Positions 9,638 through 18,497 of a stretch of 64,000 nt of DNA are shown here, one piece after another. Where the stretch lies: positions 62,001 to 126,000 of the forward strand of contig CACZZB010000003.1 in assembly GCA_902785555.1 (NCBI GenBank). Reading direction: 5' to 3'. Positions within the stretch are counted from its first letter, which is position 1. Each line of letters begins with the position of its first letter. A model generated the notes under the pieces. That model saw only the letters and a list, made by a program, of their open reading frames with translations, had not been told where the DNA came from and did not search any database. This stretch comes from an uncultured Ruminococcus sp. GTDB lineage: Bacteria; Bacillota; Clostridia; Oscillospirales; Acutalibacteraceae. The position numbers and the translations under genes are program-made.

Positions 9638-10306
9638 ATGATAATAGCATCTATAAGAACGATTTTATTATATATAATAATAATCTTTGCCGTCAGAATG
9701 ATGGGAAAAAGACAGATAAGCGAAATGCAGACAAGCGAGCTTGTCATAACTCTTTTGATGTCAAATATAGCCTCTATCCCTATGCAGGATACCGACCAGT
9801 CCATGCTCAGCGGTGTCATACCTATTATGATACTCCTTGTCTGTGAGATACTTATATCTTATCTTATGCTCAAAAAATCAAGTATCAGACGGATAATATG
9901 CGGAAAACCCGTCATTGTCATCAACAACGGCAAAATCGAACAGCAAGCTATGAAAGAACTGCGTATCAGCACCGAAGACCTTTATGAACAGCTGCGTCAA
10001 AAAGATGTTTTCGATATAAACGAAGTGGCTTATGCCGTCCTTGAAACCAACGGTAAAATGAGTGTCTTTAAAAAATCCGTTTTTGAAGCTGTCACCCCAA
10101 AAGATTTAGAGATAAAAAAAGATGAAAATATATTACAGGTAGTCATAGTAAGTGACGGTGAAATCGCCAAATCTTCAATGAAAATATGTTCTCTCGGTAC
10201 AAACTGGCTCTATGATACACTTAAAAAAGAAAATGTTAGTCTGAAAGATGTATTTATCATGACTGCCGACAAATATAAAAATTATCAGATAATCAGAAAA
10301 GAGTGA
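9638..10306 (+). CDS. DUF421 (YetF family) membrane protein
   Basis: A 222-residue protein with two to three N-terminal membrane segments (residues ~5-85), including V-R-M-M-G-K-R-Q-I-S-E-M and the helix around M-L-S-G-V-I-P-I-M-I. These are followed by the two cytosolic DUF421 subdomains with P-V-I-V-I-N-N-G-K and L-R-Q-K-D-V-F-D-I-N-E-V-A-Y-A-V-L-E. YetF-like DUF421 proteins are linked to spore membrane properties and germination in Bacilli. Its position opposite a gerA operon fits that role here. GGGGG precedes the start. The next gene follows after 4 bases. Confidence 0.85.
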   Translation: MIIASIRTILLYIIIIFAVRMMGKRQISEMQTSELVITLLMSNIASIPMQDTDQSMLSGVIPIMILLVCEILISYLMLKKSSIRRIICGKPVIVINNGKIEQQAMKELRISTEDLYEQLRQKDVFDINEVAYAVLETNGKMSVFKKSVFEAVTPKDLEIKKDENILQVVIVSDGEIAKSSMKICSLGTNWLYDTLKKENVSLKDVFIMTADKYKNYQIIRKE

Positions 10307-10310
10307 TTCA

Positions 10311-10691
10311 ATGAACAGAATTTTCGGTGCATTTATTGTACTTATTATAGTTATCGTAACCGTTACAACAGCTTTTTCTATAAATACAAATACAGCTTCT
10401 TCCGTCAGCAGACTTCTGTCGGAATCAATTGATTCAGCCGAAAAAGGTGATATCCAAAGTGCAGGGCTTTTTCTTCAAAAAGCTAAATACGAATGGGATA
10501 CTAAAATGGATATCATGCTTTTATTCGTTTCACACGGAAAACTTGACCAGATAGAACAGACCATAAATATAGCTTATTCTTATATAAAAAGCAATGAGGT
10601 TTCACTTTATATGGCACAATGCCGTAATGCACGGCTATTGATAGATAATTTCAGACACACGGAATATCCCGAAATAGATAATATATTCTAA
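10311..10691 (+). CDS. DUF4363 family protein
   Basis: A 126-residue protein with one N-terminal membrane segment (residues 5-25) and a helical remainder containing A-G-L-F-L-Q-K-A-K-Y-E-W and F-V-S-H-G-K-L-D-Q-I-E. This matches the DUF4363 family, usually found directly after DUF421 genes. It is translationally close to its partner (4-base gap). Function is unknown. The likely place is the outer face of the membrane beside the DUF421 protein. Confidence 0.75.
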   Translation: MNRIFGAFIVLIIVIVTVTTAFSINTNTASSVSRLLSESIDSAEKGDIQSAGLFLQKAKYEWDTKMDIMLLFVSHGKLDQIEQTINIAYSYIKSNEVSLYMAQCRNARLLIDNFRHTEYPEIDNIF

Positions 10692-10696
10692 AGAAA

Positions 10697-10730
10697 AAAA
10701 TCAGCCCATTTTTTTATATGAGCTGATTTT
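10697..10730. terminator. Bidirectional terminator
   Basis: AAAATCAGC pairs with GCTGATTTT, with CAT/ATG pairing inside after one mismatch. It serves the DUF4363 gene on the plus strand and overlaps the end of the convergent dockerin gene. Confidence 0.8.
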
Positions 10731-12147
10731 CTTTTGACATCAAGTATATATCCACCGAATCTATTATTCCGTTTTCTTTTATATCTCCCGCTATTATCTG
10801 ATACTTTGAAAATTCCTCTTTGCCGAATATGTAGTCTTTCATCAGGTAAATATCTTTTGTATTGACATTCCCCTCACCCGTTACATCTCCTCTTACTACT
10901 GTGTAATAGCTTTTTACTTCACCGTTACCGGAAAAATCTATTCTCCACCCTGTACCCACAGTACCGCTTGTGACACTCTTTCCGTTATGATTTGTAAAGC
11001 TTATCTTATTATCACCGTAACTTATTCCATTTTTCAGTTGTGAAACGGTCGTTCCCTGTTCAATAAATATCATATCTTCATATACTGCATATTTATCTAT
11101 TGAAATGCTGTAATCATGCCTGACTATCTCTATAACAGACTTTTCTACAACTCTCGGATATTCCTTCACAGAACTTTCGACAACCGATTTTTGAATTATC
11201 CTTGAAGGCTCCGAAACGGATATTTCGTTCTTGCTTTCTTCCGCCTTGGAAGATTCCTTTTCGGAAATTTCCGAAACAACGCTTTCATCATTTCTGTATC
11301 TGACAAAACCGCTTTTTGGAATATAAACAGCATCTTTATCAGAAATACCGTACAAATTCTCTCCGCTCGAAGCTATATCCGAAATATAAACTTCGGGATG
11401 GCACACCGATATTATATCCCCGTTTTCATCCAAATTATATATCTCTCCGTTATCCAAAGCATAAACATCATTCCTGATACAGCATATCTTTTCATATCCC
11501 GTATCAAGTACTGTTTCAAAACCTTTTTGACTGTCAAACGAATACACTTTCCCGTCACTGTCCGTAAACATACTTCCGTTACACTTGAACGGGATTTTCG
11601 GCACTTCACATTCTATAAAATTATTCTTATCTACATCAATTACACCGTCTTGTGCGATTCCGAAAACTACTTTTCCGACAGTATCGGTAAAAATCGTTTC
11701 TATATTCCTGTTCAAATTTATTTCCTCACTGATTCCACGATAAGAATTATATTTTATAATTTTCCCCGAATCCGATTTGTCAAGGAAGTACCTGTAATCA
11801 CCATCAACTGCCATGATATATTCATCGCTCAGGCTTACCTCTGCCAATTCGGATTTATTATTCATCGGCATGATATATAATATTCTTCCCTTATTCTCCG
11901 TCAGGTAAACGCTTCCGTTTGAATAAAAAATACTGTCGAAATTTTTTACACCTTCCATGACTTTTACTTTGCTGTTCTGACAATAATTCCACAAAGTCAT
12001 ATAACCGTCATTATCCTTTTCAACAAAATAAAGTCCGCTTCTTCCGTCAGGAAAATATGTACTGTCGTTTATGATACAATCGGCATTGATATCAAAAACA
12101 AACATAAATAACAAAATTATCACGCTTAAAACAAATGTCTTTTTCAT
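10714..12147 (-). CDS. Secreted protein with C-terminal type I dockerin
   Basis: A predicted secreted protein of 477 residues. The start is ATG at 12147, 10 bases after GGAG; an upstream TTG at 12153 is less well placed. Residues 1-~25 form a signal peptide. Residues ~30-290 contain short repeated beta-rich units (F-Y-S-N-G-S-V-Y, G-E-I-Y-N-L-D, E-N-L-Y-G-I), suggestive of a propeller. A Ser/Glu/Lys linker (~295-345) follows, then a beta domain ending Y-Y-T-V-V. The last ~60 residues are a dockerin with two calcium-loop repeats, GDVTGEGNVNTKD and GDIKENGIIDSVD, each followed by I-Y-L-M. Dockerins bind cohesins, so it should join a cellulosome- or amylosome-like complex. No catalytic domain is recognised. 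Confidence 0.82.
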   Translation of the reverse strand: MKKTFVLSVIILLFMFVFDINADCIINDSTYFPDGRSGLYFVEKDNDGYMTLWNYCQNSKVKVMEGVKNFDSIFYSNGSVYLTENKGRILYIMPMNNKSELAEVSLSDEYIMAVDGDYRYFLDKSDSGKIIKYNSYRGISEEINLNRNIETIFTDTVGKVVFGIAQDGVIDVDKNNFIECEVPKIPFKCNGSMFTDSDGKVYSFDSQKGFETVLDTGYEKICCIRNDVYALDNGEIYNLDENGDIISVCHPEVYISDIASSGENLYGISDKDAVYIPKSGFVRYRNDESVVSEISEKESSKAEESKNEISVSEPSRIIQKSVVESSVKEYPRVVEKSVIEIVRHDYSISIDKYAVYEDMIFIEQGTTVSQLKNGISYGDNKISFTNHNGKSVTSGTVGTGWRIDFSGNGEVKSYYTVVRGDVTGEGNVNTKDIYLMKDYIFGKEEFSKYQIIAGDIKENGIIDSVDIYLMSKENQLI

Positions 12148-12224
12148 AGCCAAAAATCTCCGAAAACTGTTTTTTCTACATTTTACAACAATTTTCGGGG
12201 CATTTCAACAAAAGAAATTATTTA

Positions 12225-12926
12225 TCACAAAAATTCTTTGACAGGCAGTATGCCGCCTATATCGTATAATCTCTCATTGCTCAAGGAAATTATATCAACA
12301 TTATAATTATTAGCAAACGCTTTTATATTCTCATAATTTCTATGTAAATTTATATTTCCGCTGAATACAAGGGTCTTTTTATCAATGAATCCGCAGCACC
12401 CTCCGATAAATCCGTAATCATATCCGTCAAGCTCTATATCCCCGAATGATATTTTCAGTACGTCTATATTATTTTTCAGACATACCCTGTATATACTCTC
12501 ATCAGATGTTATTAAAGCATTTTCACCGATTACCGCACTTGAACATTTTGCATAGCTCTGATTCGTATGCAAAATTCTTTTCCCCTCTTTTCCGAGAATT
12601 TCAAGCAAAGGTTTATAAGCCTTTTTCGTATTGCATATAACATTTTCCCCGAATATACATACATTCAGCAAAGGTTTCCCAGCCGTCACAATTTCATCTA
12701 TCTCATCAGCATAAAAGAATCTTTCTCCGCCCAAATGACATACCGCCATATCAGCATGATACGATTCCGAACCTTTCACGAACTCCAATCGCTTCGGCAC
12801 TCTTACTTTTATTCCCATCATTTCAAGCTCTTTTTTCAAAAAAGGCTTATAATCCGACATTATAACTTCACTTACTTTACTCTCAGGCAAATTTGCCTTT
12901 TGTACAAATCTTTCCACAAAAATCAT
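12225..12926 (-). CDS. DUF6873-like protein, possible guanidine-modifying-enzyme fold
   Basis: A 233-residue protein without signal peptide or membrane segment. Recurrent motifs are H-A-D-M-A near residue 58, I-T-S-D-E-S near 139, G-G-C-C-G near 175 and a final D-I-G-G-I-L-P-V. I associate this pattern with Clostridia proteins annotated DUF6873, thought to share the fold of arginine-deiminase-type enzymes; the conserved H, D and C would fit a catalytic set, but this is from memory. The start is uncertain: AAGGAG stands only 2 bases before the ATG at 12926, so GTG at residue 4 (spacing 11) may be used. It ends a minus-strand run after the MacB-like permease. Confidence 0.55.
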   Translation of the reverse strand: MIFVERFVQKANLPESKVSEVIMSDYKPFLKKELEMMGIKVRVPKRLEFVKGSESYHADMAVCHLGGERFFYADEIDEIVTAGKPLLNVCIFGENVICNTKKAYKPLLEILGKEGKRILHTNQSYAKCSSAVIGENALITSDESIYRVCLKNNIDVLKISFGDIELDGYDYGFIGGCCGFIDKKTLVFSGNINLHRNYENIKAFANNYNVDIISLSNERLYDIGGILPVKEFL

Positions 12927-12975
12927 ATCTCCTTAAAAATACGGGATACAGGAGGCATTGCCCCAATAAATATTA

Positions 12976-14157
12976 TCACATTGTCCTCAATGCTTCGACA
13001 GGCTTTAACTTTGACGCTTTAAGAGCCGGATATATCCCGAATATTACTCCGACTATCAATGAAAATGCAAGTATTTCCATTATTATACCAACTCTCATTA
13101 CAAACATCAATCCCAATAATATAACTCCCACCCATGATATTATTATTCCGAGCACTATCCCGAAAACCGCTCCTATCAGTGTCAGGATGACCGATTCAGC
13201 CAAAAATTCCATTACGATTATTTTCCTTGACGCTCCAAGGGCTTTTTTTATGCCTATCTCCCTTGTACGTTCACTCACCGCTACGAGCATTACATTCATT
13301 ATACTTAACCCTGCCACAAACAATGATATTACTCCCACTGCCGTAAGCACTATCGAAAATATATTTATTATATTATCAATATTTTCCTTTTGCTGTGCCA
13401 TGTTCATGAAAGAATAAGCTCCGTTTATATTTGCATTTCTTTCCATTGTTTTGATGATATTCTTTCCTGCCGTTTCATTATCGTAATCATCTTTTATCCT
13501 GACGGCTATCTGTGAAAAATTACTGCTTCCCATATTATTCTGCATTGTGGTGTAAGGGATATATACAAAATTCGGTATATATGAACCCATTATATTCTGC
13601 AATATCCCGCTCCCCGTTTTTATGACCCCGACTATTATATAATCCGAGCTTGAACCTCCGCTGTTTATAAGTATCCTTTTTCCGACAACATTATCCGTTC
13701 CGTAATATGACCTTGCCAGTGTCTGGTCTATCATACAATTTTTACTGCATGACGATATATCTCCCGTATTTATAAATCTTCCGTACTCCAATTCAAGTGC
13801 TATCACATCCTTGGCTGTCCTGTCTATTCCCCAGAGATATATACTGCTCTTTTTGTCACGTATATATGCGTCTGTTGCCTCGAACATCACAGGCATTGCA
13901 TAATCGACATAAGACAATGATTTTATTTCATTCAGTTCATTCTGTGAAAGCTGTGCCGACTGTTTTTTGAGGCTCACGGTTATACCGCCTATTCCAAGAC
14001 CGTCTATTTCACTCGTTAAAGCCGTCTTTCCGCACTGACTTATATTATTTATTATAATTACAGATGCCACTCCGACGGCTATACCGCTCAGTGTCAGTAT
14101 AGTCCTTCCCTTTTTCCTGAAAAGTATTTTTATTGAATTTATTATCAAGTCAAGCAT
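12976..14157 (-). CDS. MacB-type ABC transporter permease (FtsX family)
   Basis: A 393-residue permease with the MacB/FtsX layout: one N-terminal membrane segment in R-K-K-G-R-T-I-L-T-L-S-G-I-A-V-G-V-A, a large extracytoplasmic domain (residues ~45-270), and three C-terminal membrane segments with S-E-R-T-R-E-I-G-I-K-K-A-L-G-A. ATG at 14157 is chosen because GGAG precedes it by 11 bases, while the longer frame starts at a GTG overlapping that site. It lies 17 bases after the adaptor gene. The ATPase that powers such permeases is not in the cluster, unlike the usual adaptor-ATPase-permease order. Confidence 0.88.
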   Translation of the reverse strand: MLDLIINSIKILFRKKGRTILTLSGIAVGVASVIIINNISQCGKTALTSEIDGLGIGGITVSLKKQSAQLSQNELNEIKSLSYVDYAMPVMFEATDAYIRDKKSSIYLWGIDRTAKDVIALELEYGRFINTGDISSCSKNCMIDQTLARSYYGTDNVVGKRILINSGGSSSDYIIVGVIKTGSGILQNIMGSYIPNFVYIPYTTMQNNMGSSNFSQIAVRIKDDYDNETAGKNIIKTMERNANINGAYSFMNMAQQKENIDNIINIFSIVLTAVGVISLFVAGLSIMNVMLVAVSERTREIGIKKALGASRKIIVMEFLAESVILTLIGAVFGIVLGIIISWVGVILLGLMFVMRVGIIMEILAFSLIVGVIFGIYPALKASKLKPVEALRTM

Positions 14158-14174
14158 CTGCAAACGCACTCCAT

Positions 14175-15131
14175 TTATTTTTTTATTATGATATTCTGAC
14201 CCTCATACACGTCATTCTTTATTATCTTATCATTTTTATTCAGTCCCGATATTATCTGTGTACCGTCTTTATATTCACTTCCTGTTTTTATATATATCTT
14301 CTTTGCCCTGTTTCTGACTGCCGAAAATACATAGTCACCTTTATTGTCCGAATGTATATATTCATATGGCAATACAAGCACATTTTCATCAGTTGATGTA
14401 ACTATCGTGCAGTCGGCACTGTAACCTATCCTTAATTTATCATCTTTCTTATCATCAAGCGTCACTGTCACTGCAACGGTAGTTTCCTTTCCGCTGAGTC
14501 CCGTTGTCTGAACCGCTTCATCAGATATCTTCGTAACTTTTCCCGAATATTTCTTTCCCTCGACAGCATTGAAAGTTATCTGTACATTCTGACCCGTCTT
14601 TACTCTCTCAATATAATTCTCATTTATATTAACAGTGATTTCAAGAATATCCCCATTGGATAATTTTATAATTTCACTGCCTTTTTGTACTATATCATTA
14701 GTCGTATACTGTATTCCCGTAACTTTTCCGTCTGATTCGGCATAGACTTCCTTTACCGTACAATATTTTTTAACTTCGTCTAAAATCTGTTCTTTTGCAG
14801 TAAAATTGCTCAGCAATGCACTCAGATTCTGCAAATCGGCATATTGTGAAGCTATTTCCGCCTGATAATACGAAAATAAAACATCTCCTTTTTTTATCTC
14901 ATCACCGTTTTTTACATAAATATCCTTTATTATTCCCATTTCATTTGCTTTGACACTCTTGCCCGACCTGTACTGCAATTTTCCGGAAGATGTTATCGTA
15001 TTGTCCATATTCTTCGTTTCAAGAGAAAATACTTCAACTTCCGCTGTATTCCCGTTTACTGCATATCCGGATAATATTGTCACAGTTATTATCAAAAGAG
15101 TAGATAAAAATAAGTATATATATTTCTTCAT
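14175..15131 (-). CDS. HlyD/MacA-type efflux adaptor protein
   Basis: A 318-residue membrane-anchored adaptor: an N-terminal membrane segment (residues 3-22), a lipoyl-like half motif G-I-I-K-D-I-Y-V-K-N-G-D-E-I-K-K-G-D near 70, a short helical hairpin (~90-120), the second lipoyl half, and beta-barrel and membrane-proximal domains (I-S-G-L-N-K-N-D-K-I). ATG at 15131 is used because GGGAG lies 9 bases upstream; the ATG at 15140 abuts that site. With the following permease it forms a MacAB-like exporter, likely for a peptide or antimicrobial. An ATPase would have to come from elsewhere. Confidence 0.85.
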   Translation of the reverse strand: MKKYIYLFLSTLLIITVTILSGYAVNGNTAEVEVFSLETKNMDNTITSSGKLQYRSGKSVKANEMGIIKDIYVKNGDEIKKGDVLFSYYQAEIASQYADLQNLSALLSNFTAKEQILDEVKKYCTVKEVYAESDGKVTGIQYTTNDIVQKGSEIIKLSNGDILEITVNINENYIERVKTGQNVQITFNAVEGKKYSGKVTKISDEAVQTTGLSGKETTVAVTVTLDDKKDDKLRIGYSADCTIVTSTDENVLVLPYEYIHSDNKGDYVFSAVRNRAKKIYIKTGSEYKDGTQIISGLNKNDKIIKNDVYEGQNIIIKK

Positions 15132-15191
15132 CTGCCTCATCTCCCTTTTTCTATTATCTGTAATATTTTTCGATTTATAACTTTATCGCTA

Positions 15192-15220
15192 TTGCCAAGT
15201 TATAATATTTATGTTAAAAT
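15192..15220 (+). promoter_or_regulatory. Sigma-A type promoter for hisH-hisF
   Basis: TTGCCA (15192-15197), a 17-base spacer, and TAAAAT (15215-15220), 37 bases before the hisH ATG. No attenuator or T-box-like structure fits in the short leader. Confidence 0.75.
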
Positions 15221-15257
15221 TATCTTGAAAATCTGATGAAGAAAGTTGGAAAAAGAA

Positions 15258-15878
15258 ATGATAGCTGTTATCGACTACGGTGCCGGCAATCTGCAAAGCG
15301 TTGTCAAGGCACTTAATTATATTGACTGTGACTGTATTATCACGGATAAAAAAGATGACATACTCAATGCCGACGGTGCAGTTTTACCCGGTGTAGGCTC
15401 ATTTGCCGATGCCATGTCATGTATGAGAAATTCGGGTGCAGATAAAGCTGTCCTCGATTTCGTCAAAACAGGAAAACCCTTTCTCGGTATTTGTCTGGGA
15501 CTTCAGCTGCTCTTTGACGGAAGCGATGAAAGCAGGGGCGTTCAGGGACTCGGACTTCTCAAAGGCTCTATCACCAGAATACCTAATCAAAATAATACTC
15601 TCAAAATACCTCACATGGGCTGGAATTCCATTGATATACTCAAAAATGACGGTATTTTCAGGGATATCCCCCAAAATTCCTATGTATATTTCGTTCATTC
15701 ATATTATCTTAAAGCCGAAAGTGAAAATATCGTTGCCGCAAGGACAAATTACGGTGTTGATATAGATGCCGCCGTTCAATATGAAAATATCTATGCCACA
15801 CAGTTCCACCCCGAAAAAAGCGGTCATGTCGGTTTGCAGATATTGAAGAATTTCGCTGATATAACAAGGAGGGCTTGA
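15258..15878 (+). CDS. hisH: Imidazole glycerol phosphate synthase, glutamine amidotransferase subunit
   Basis: A 206-residue class I glutaminase that supplies ammonia to HisF. It shows GAGNLQSV at the start, the nucleophile elbow [10 protein letters not shown] with catalytic Cys near residue 80, and T-Q-F-H-P-E-K-S with the His and Glu of the triad near 185. ATG at 15258 fits the family N-terminus (M-I-A-V-I-D-Y-G); a TTG four codons upstream is less likely. hisF follows after 3 bases. The pair stands alone here, 42 kb from the other his genes, and both are absent from that operon. Confidence 0.95.
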   Translation: MIAVIDYGAGNLQSVVKALNYIDCDCIITDKKDDILNADGAVLPGVGSFADAMSCMRNSGADKAVLDFVKTGKPFLGICLGLQLLFDGSDESRGVQGLGLLKGSITRIPNQNNTLKIPHMGWNSIDILKNDGIFRDIPQNSYVYFVHSYYLKAESENIVAARTNYGVDIDAAVQYENIYATQFHPEKSGHVGLQILKNFADITRRA

Positions 15879-15881
15879 TAT

Positions 15882-16643
15882 ATGTATGCTAAAAGGATAA
15901 TACCATGCCTTGACATAAAAGACGGCAGAGTCGTAAAAGGCACTAACTTTGTAAATTTACGTGATGCGGGCGACCCCGTTGAATGTGCAAAGATATATGA
16001 CAAGGAAGGTGCAGACGAGCTTGTTTTGCTTGACATAACCGCATCAAGTGATGCAAGAAATATCATTGTTGACGTTGTAAGGGCAGTTGCAGACAGTGTT
16101 TTCATTCCGTTCACAGTAGGCGGAGGTATAAGGACTGTTGAGGATTTTACTGCTATCCTCCGTGCAGGTGCAGACAAAGTTTCCGTCAATTCGGCAGCCG
16201 TTCACCGTCCCGAGATAATAAACGAAGCCGCATATAAATTCGGCAGTCAGTGTGTTGTCACAGCAATAGACGCTAAAAGAAGAAGAGATAAAAGCGGCTG
16301 GGATGTTTATATAAACGGTGGTCGTATAAATACAGAAAAAGACGTTTTAAAATGGGCTGTCGAAGCTGAAAAACGTGGTGCAGGCGAAATTTTGCTGACC
16401 AGCATGGACTGTGACGGCACTAAAAACGGTTATGACATTGAACTGACAAGAGCCGTTTCCGAAAATGTGAGCATACCTGTAATAGCCTCGGGCGGTGCAG
16501 GTGCTTTGGAACACTTTTCGGATGTATTCACTCTCGGAAAGGCTGATGCTGTTTTAGCCGCTTCCCTTTTCCATTTCGGTGAAATATCAATCGGAGAACT
16601 CAAAGATTATCTCAGTAAAAATAATATTTCCGTAAGACAATAA
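15882..16643 (+). CDS. hisF: Imidazole glycerol phosphate synthase, cyclase subunit
   Basis: A 253-residue TIM barrel, the normal HisF length. It has [17 protein letters not shown] at the N-terminus (catalytic Asp at residue 11), V-G-G-G-I-R near 80, A-I-D-A-K-R with the second catalytic Asp near 130, and I-A-S-G-G-A-G near 200. It closes PRFAR with ammonia from HisH to give imidazole glycerol phosphate and AICAR. An AAGGAGGG site overlaps the hisH stop region. The gene ends 30 bases before an IS-derived palindrome, which suggests the locus was rearranged. Confidence 0.96.
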   Translation: MYAKRIIPCLDIKDGRVVKGTNFVNLRDAGDPVECAKIYDKEGADELVLLDITASSDARNIIVDVVRAVADSVFIPFTVGGGIRTVEDFTAILRAGADKVSVNSAAVHRPEIINEAAYKFGSQCVVTAIDAKRRRDKSGWDVYINGGRINTEKDVLKWAVEAEKRGAGEILLTSMDCDGTKNGYDIELTRAVSENVSIPVIASGGAGALEHFSDVFTLGKADAVLAASLFHFGEISIGELKDYLSKNNISVRQ

Positions 16644-16672
16644 AATTATCCCCTTATGCAGGATGATATAAT

Positions 16673-16722
16673 CCCCATAGAGTAGACACTTGAAAAAAAT
16701 CTTTCAAGTATACTTTATGGGG
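16673..16722. repeat. IS-end palindrome, copy 1
   Basis: Arm A (16673-16696) begins CCCCATAGAGTAGACACTTG and pairs, with a 2-base difference, with arm B (16701-16722) CTTTCAAGTATACTTTATGG plus GG. A copy in inverted orientation with the same A/B asymmetry lies at 22653-22712. It directly precedes the IS3-family remnant, so the arms are probably IS terminal repeats. Confidence 0.75.
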
Positions 16723-16730
16723 GTTAATTT

Positions 16731-17123
16731 ATGTCAAGAAAGAGGAACAAAAAATACAGCAGAGAATTAAAGATAAGAGCAGTCAAAGCATATCTTGGAG
16801 GAGAATGGAGTCAAGCAGAAATATGCGAAAAATACGAAATACCAAGCAGTAGACGTTTATGTGATTGGATAAACTCGTATTTGAAACCTTTGATGAAGCT
16901 GTTCGCCATAACCCCTGATGCACATCTTCTGTTTCATAGTGACAGAGTATTTCAGTACACAAGCAAAACCTTTCATAACAAATTGATACAGGTGGGTATG
17001 TCACAAGTCGTAAGATGTATCGACAACGGACATATGATGCGTAAAAAAATTCCACCCTGTTTTTCTGCAGGATGGAATTCTATGAAAATATTTTTTGTTT
17101 TTACTTTGAATATTTTTTTATAA
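16731..17123 (+). pseudogene. IS3-family transposase remnant
   Basis: A 130-codon frame joins two pieces of an IS3-type transposase. The first ~50 residues are the OrfA helix-turn-helix region (Y-S-R-E-L-K-I-R-A-V-K-A-Y, W-S-Q-A-E-I-C-E-K-Y-E-I-P). Residues ~65-103 are the C-terminal part of the OrfB DDE domain (L-L-F-H-S-D-R-V-F-Q-Y-T-S, L-I-Q-V-G-M-S-Q, I-D-N-G-H-M). Everything between is deleted, including the other acidic catalytic residues, and the frame then runs into the terminator of the next gene. It cannot be active. An IS end palindrome lies just upstream. Confidence 0.85.
17043..17079 (-). terminator. Terminator of the glycosyltransferase gene
   Basis: On the minus strand AATTCCATCCTG pairs with CAGGGTGGAATT around an 8-base loop and is followed by a run of T's. 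It sits 21 bases past the gene's stop codon. Confidence 0.85.
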
Positions 17124-18312
17124 GGTCTTTCATGAGGGAATAAATGCGTTCTGAGGAGTTTCCGCAGGAGCATTTTTGGATAGAATCACGCATTGCAGAG
17201 AGTTTATCCGGATTTGACATCAGTTCGGTGACGGTTTCGGTGCACTGCTTGTTTTTGGCTATTTTGACAGCCATACCGTTTCTTATAAGATAATCGGCAT
17301 TTTGTTCTTCCTGACCGGGGATAGCCTTGAATATTCCCATAGGCAGACCGACCGCAATGGATTCGCTGACAGTAAGACCGCCGGGTTTGGTTATTATCAT
17401 ATCGGACATATGCATATATTTTTCTACTTCATTTGTGTAATATAGGAGTTTTGTCGGCTTGAACGGCTTTTTGTGACGGGAAAGTTTAAGGCTTGTTTTT
17501 AATCCGGCAGGTTTTTGAAGGTCAAATTCAAATAAAGTGTTGTTAAGGGTGAGCTTGCTCAGATATTTGACGAAAGTTTCATAGAGCTTTTCATTTTTTC
17601 CCGTGATGACGATTATCTGAAAATCACAGGGCGATTTTACAATTTTATGATATATTTTAAGAATATCCGTAACACCGAAACTTCCTGCCATTATGAGTAT
17701 AACGGGAATATCAGGATTCAATCCCTCTGTTTCAAAGGCTTCTTCACGGTTTATCGGCTTAAAGAAATTTTGTTTTACGGGTATACCGTACGGAAAAATG
17801 GTTGAACCGTCAACACCTCTTGCCATCATCTGTCCAATCATTTCGGTGCTTGAAACGATATAAGCGTCAACGCCTTCGCTTACATAGGTCTGATGAGATG
17901 CAAAGTCGGTCAATATGCTTACTATCGGAACATTGGCATAGCCTCGGCTTTTGATGGCTGATGCCATTTCAGTACCGATAGGATGAGTTGTTACGATAAT
18001 ATCGGGCTTTACATCTTCGATAAGCGGAGAGAATTTTTTGCTGTATTGGTTCACAGCCATTTCAAAAGTTTTGTTCATAGGTGATTCTTTATCAATGGTC
18101 TTGTAAAATGTGCCGTACATACCCGGAGTTTTAGTTGCCATATATACATATCCGCCTGTAACGGCTTTGTTGAGAAACGGGCTTGCATATTCGATAGTGT
18201 CCTCTATTTTGATAACGGAATCAGGTTCTTTTTCCATGATATATTCTTTGAGAGCATTTGCGGCTCTCATGTGACCGCCGCCCGTTGTTGCCGAAAAAAT
18301 AAGTACATTCAT
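17101..18312 (-). CDS. MGDG synthase/UgtP-type diacylglycerol glycosyltransferase
   Basis: A 403-residue GT28-family enzyme that adds glucose or galactose from a UDP-sugar to diacylglycerol for glycolipids or a lipoteichoic-acid anchor. It begins M-N-V-L-I-F-S-A-T-T-G-G-G-H, the N-terminal glycine-rich block, and has the C-terminal donor-binding segment T-K-P-G-G-L-T-V-S-E-S near residue 310. The start at 18312 is set by this motif and a GAAAGGAAG site upstream; an in-frame extension of 17 residues is rejected. It has its own terminator and stands between the IS remnant and the divergent pullulanase. The sugar specificity is not visible. Confidence 0.87.
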   Translation of the reverse strand: MNVLIFSATTGGGHMRAANALKEYIMEKEPDSVIKIEDTIEYASPFLNKAVTGGYVYMATKTPGMYGTFYKTIDKESPMNKTFEMAVNQYSKKFSPLIEDVKPDIIVTTHPIGTEMASAIKSRGYANVPIVSILTDFASHQTYVSEGVDAYIVSSTEMIGQMMARGVDGSTIFPYGIPVKQNFFKPINREEAFETEGLNPDIPVILIMAGSFGVTDILKIYHKIVKSPCDFQIIVITGKNEKLYETFVKYLSKLTLNNTLFEFDLQKPAGLKTSLKLSRHKKPFKPTKLLYYTNEVEKYMHMSDMIITKPGGLTVSESIAVGLPMGIFKAIPGQEEQNADYLIRNGMAVKIAKNKQCTETVTELMSNPDKLSAMRDSIQKCSCGNSSERIYSLMKDLIKKYSK

Positions 18313-18436
18313 AAAAAGATAGCTTCCTTTCAAAAAAATTTGTGATTTAATATATAATAACACATATAGTTTTATATTTCAACCATATATTAAAAATCAG
18401 ACTTATAAAAAAATGATGTATATTCTTTTATAGAAT

Positions 18437-18442
18437 TATAAT
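18437..18442 (+). promoter_or_regulatory. Probable -10 of the pullulanase promoter
   Basis: TATAAT lies 55 bases before the pullulanase ATG in a very AT-rich 185-base region between divergent genes. The -35 position reads TGATGT, which is weak and suggests an activator or another -35. Confidence 0.5.
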
Positions 18443-18497
18443 AAGTGTAAGCTATATTAAAATTTAATTAAAATATAAACGAAAGAGGGAATTTTTT

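Noticed and set aside
11398..11880. 160-codon plus-strand frame opposite the dockerin gene
   Set aside because: Antisense shadow; the dockerin frame has signal peptide, linker and calcium repeats.
12225..12926. Arginine deiminase or agmatine deiminase belonging to the polyamine pathway
   Set aside because: Too short and lacking the deiminase signature motifs; only a distant fold relation is plausible.
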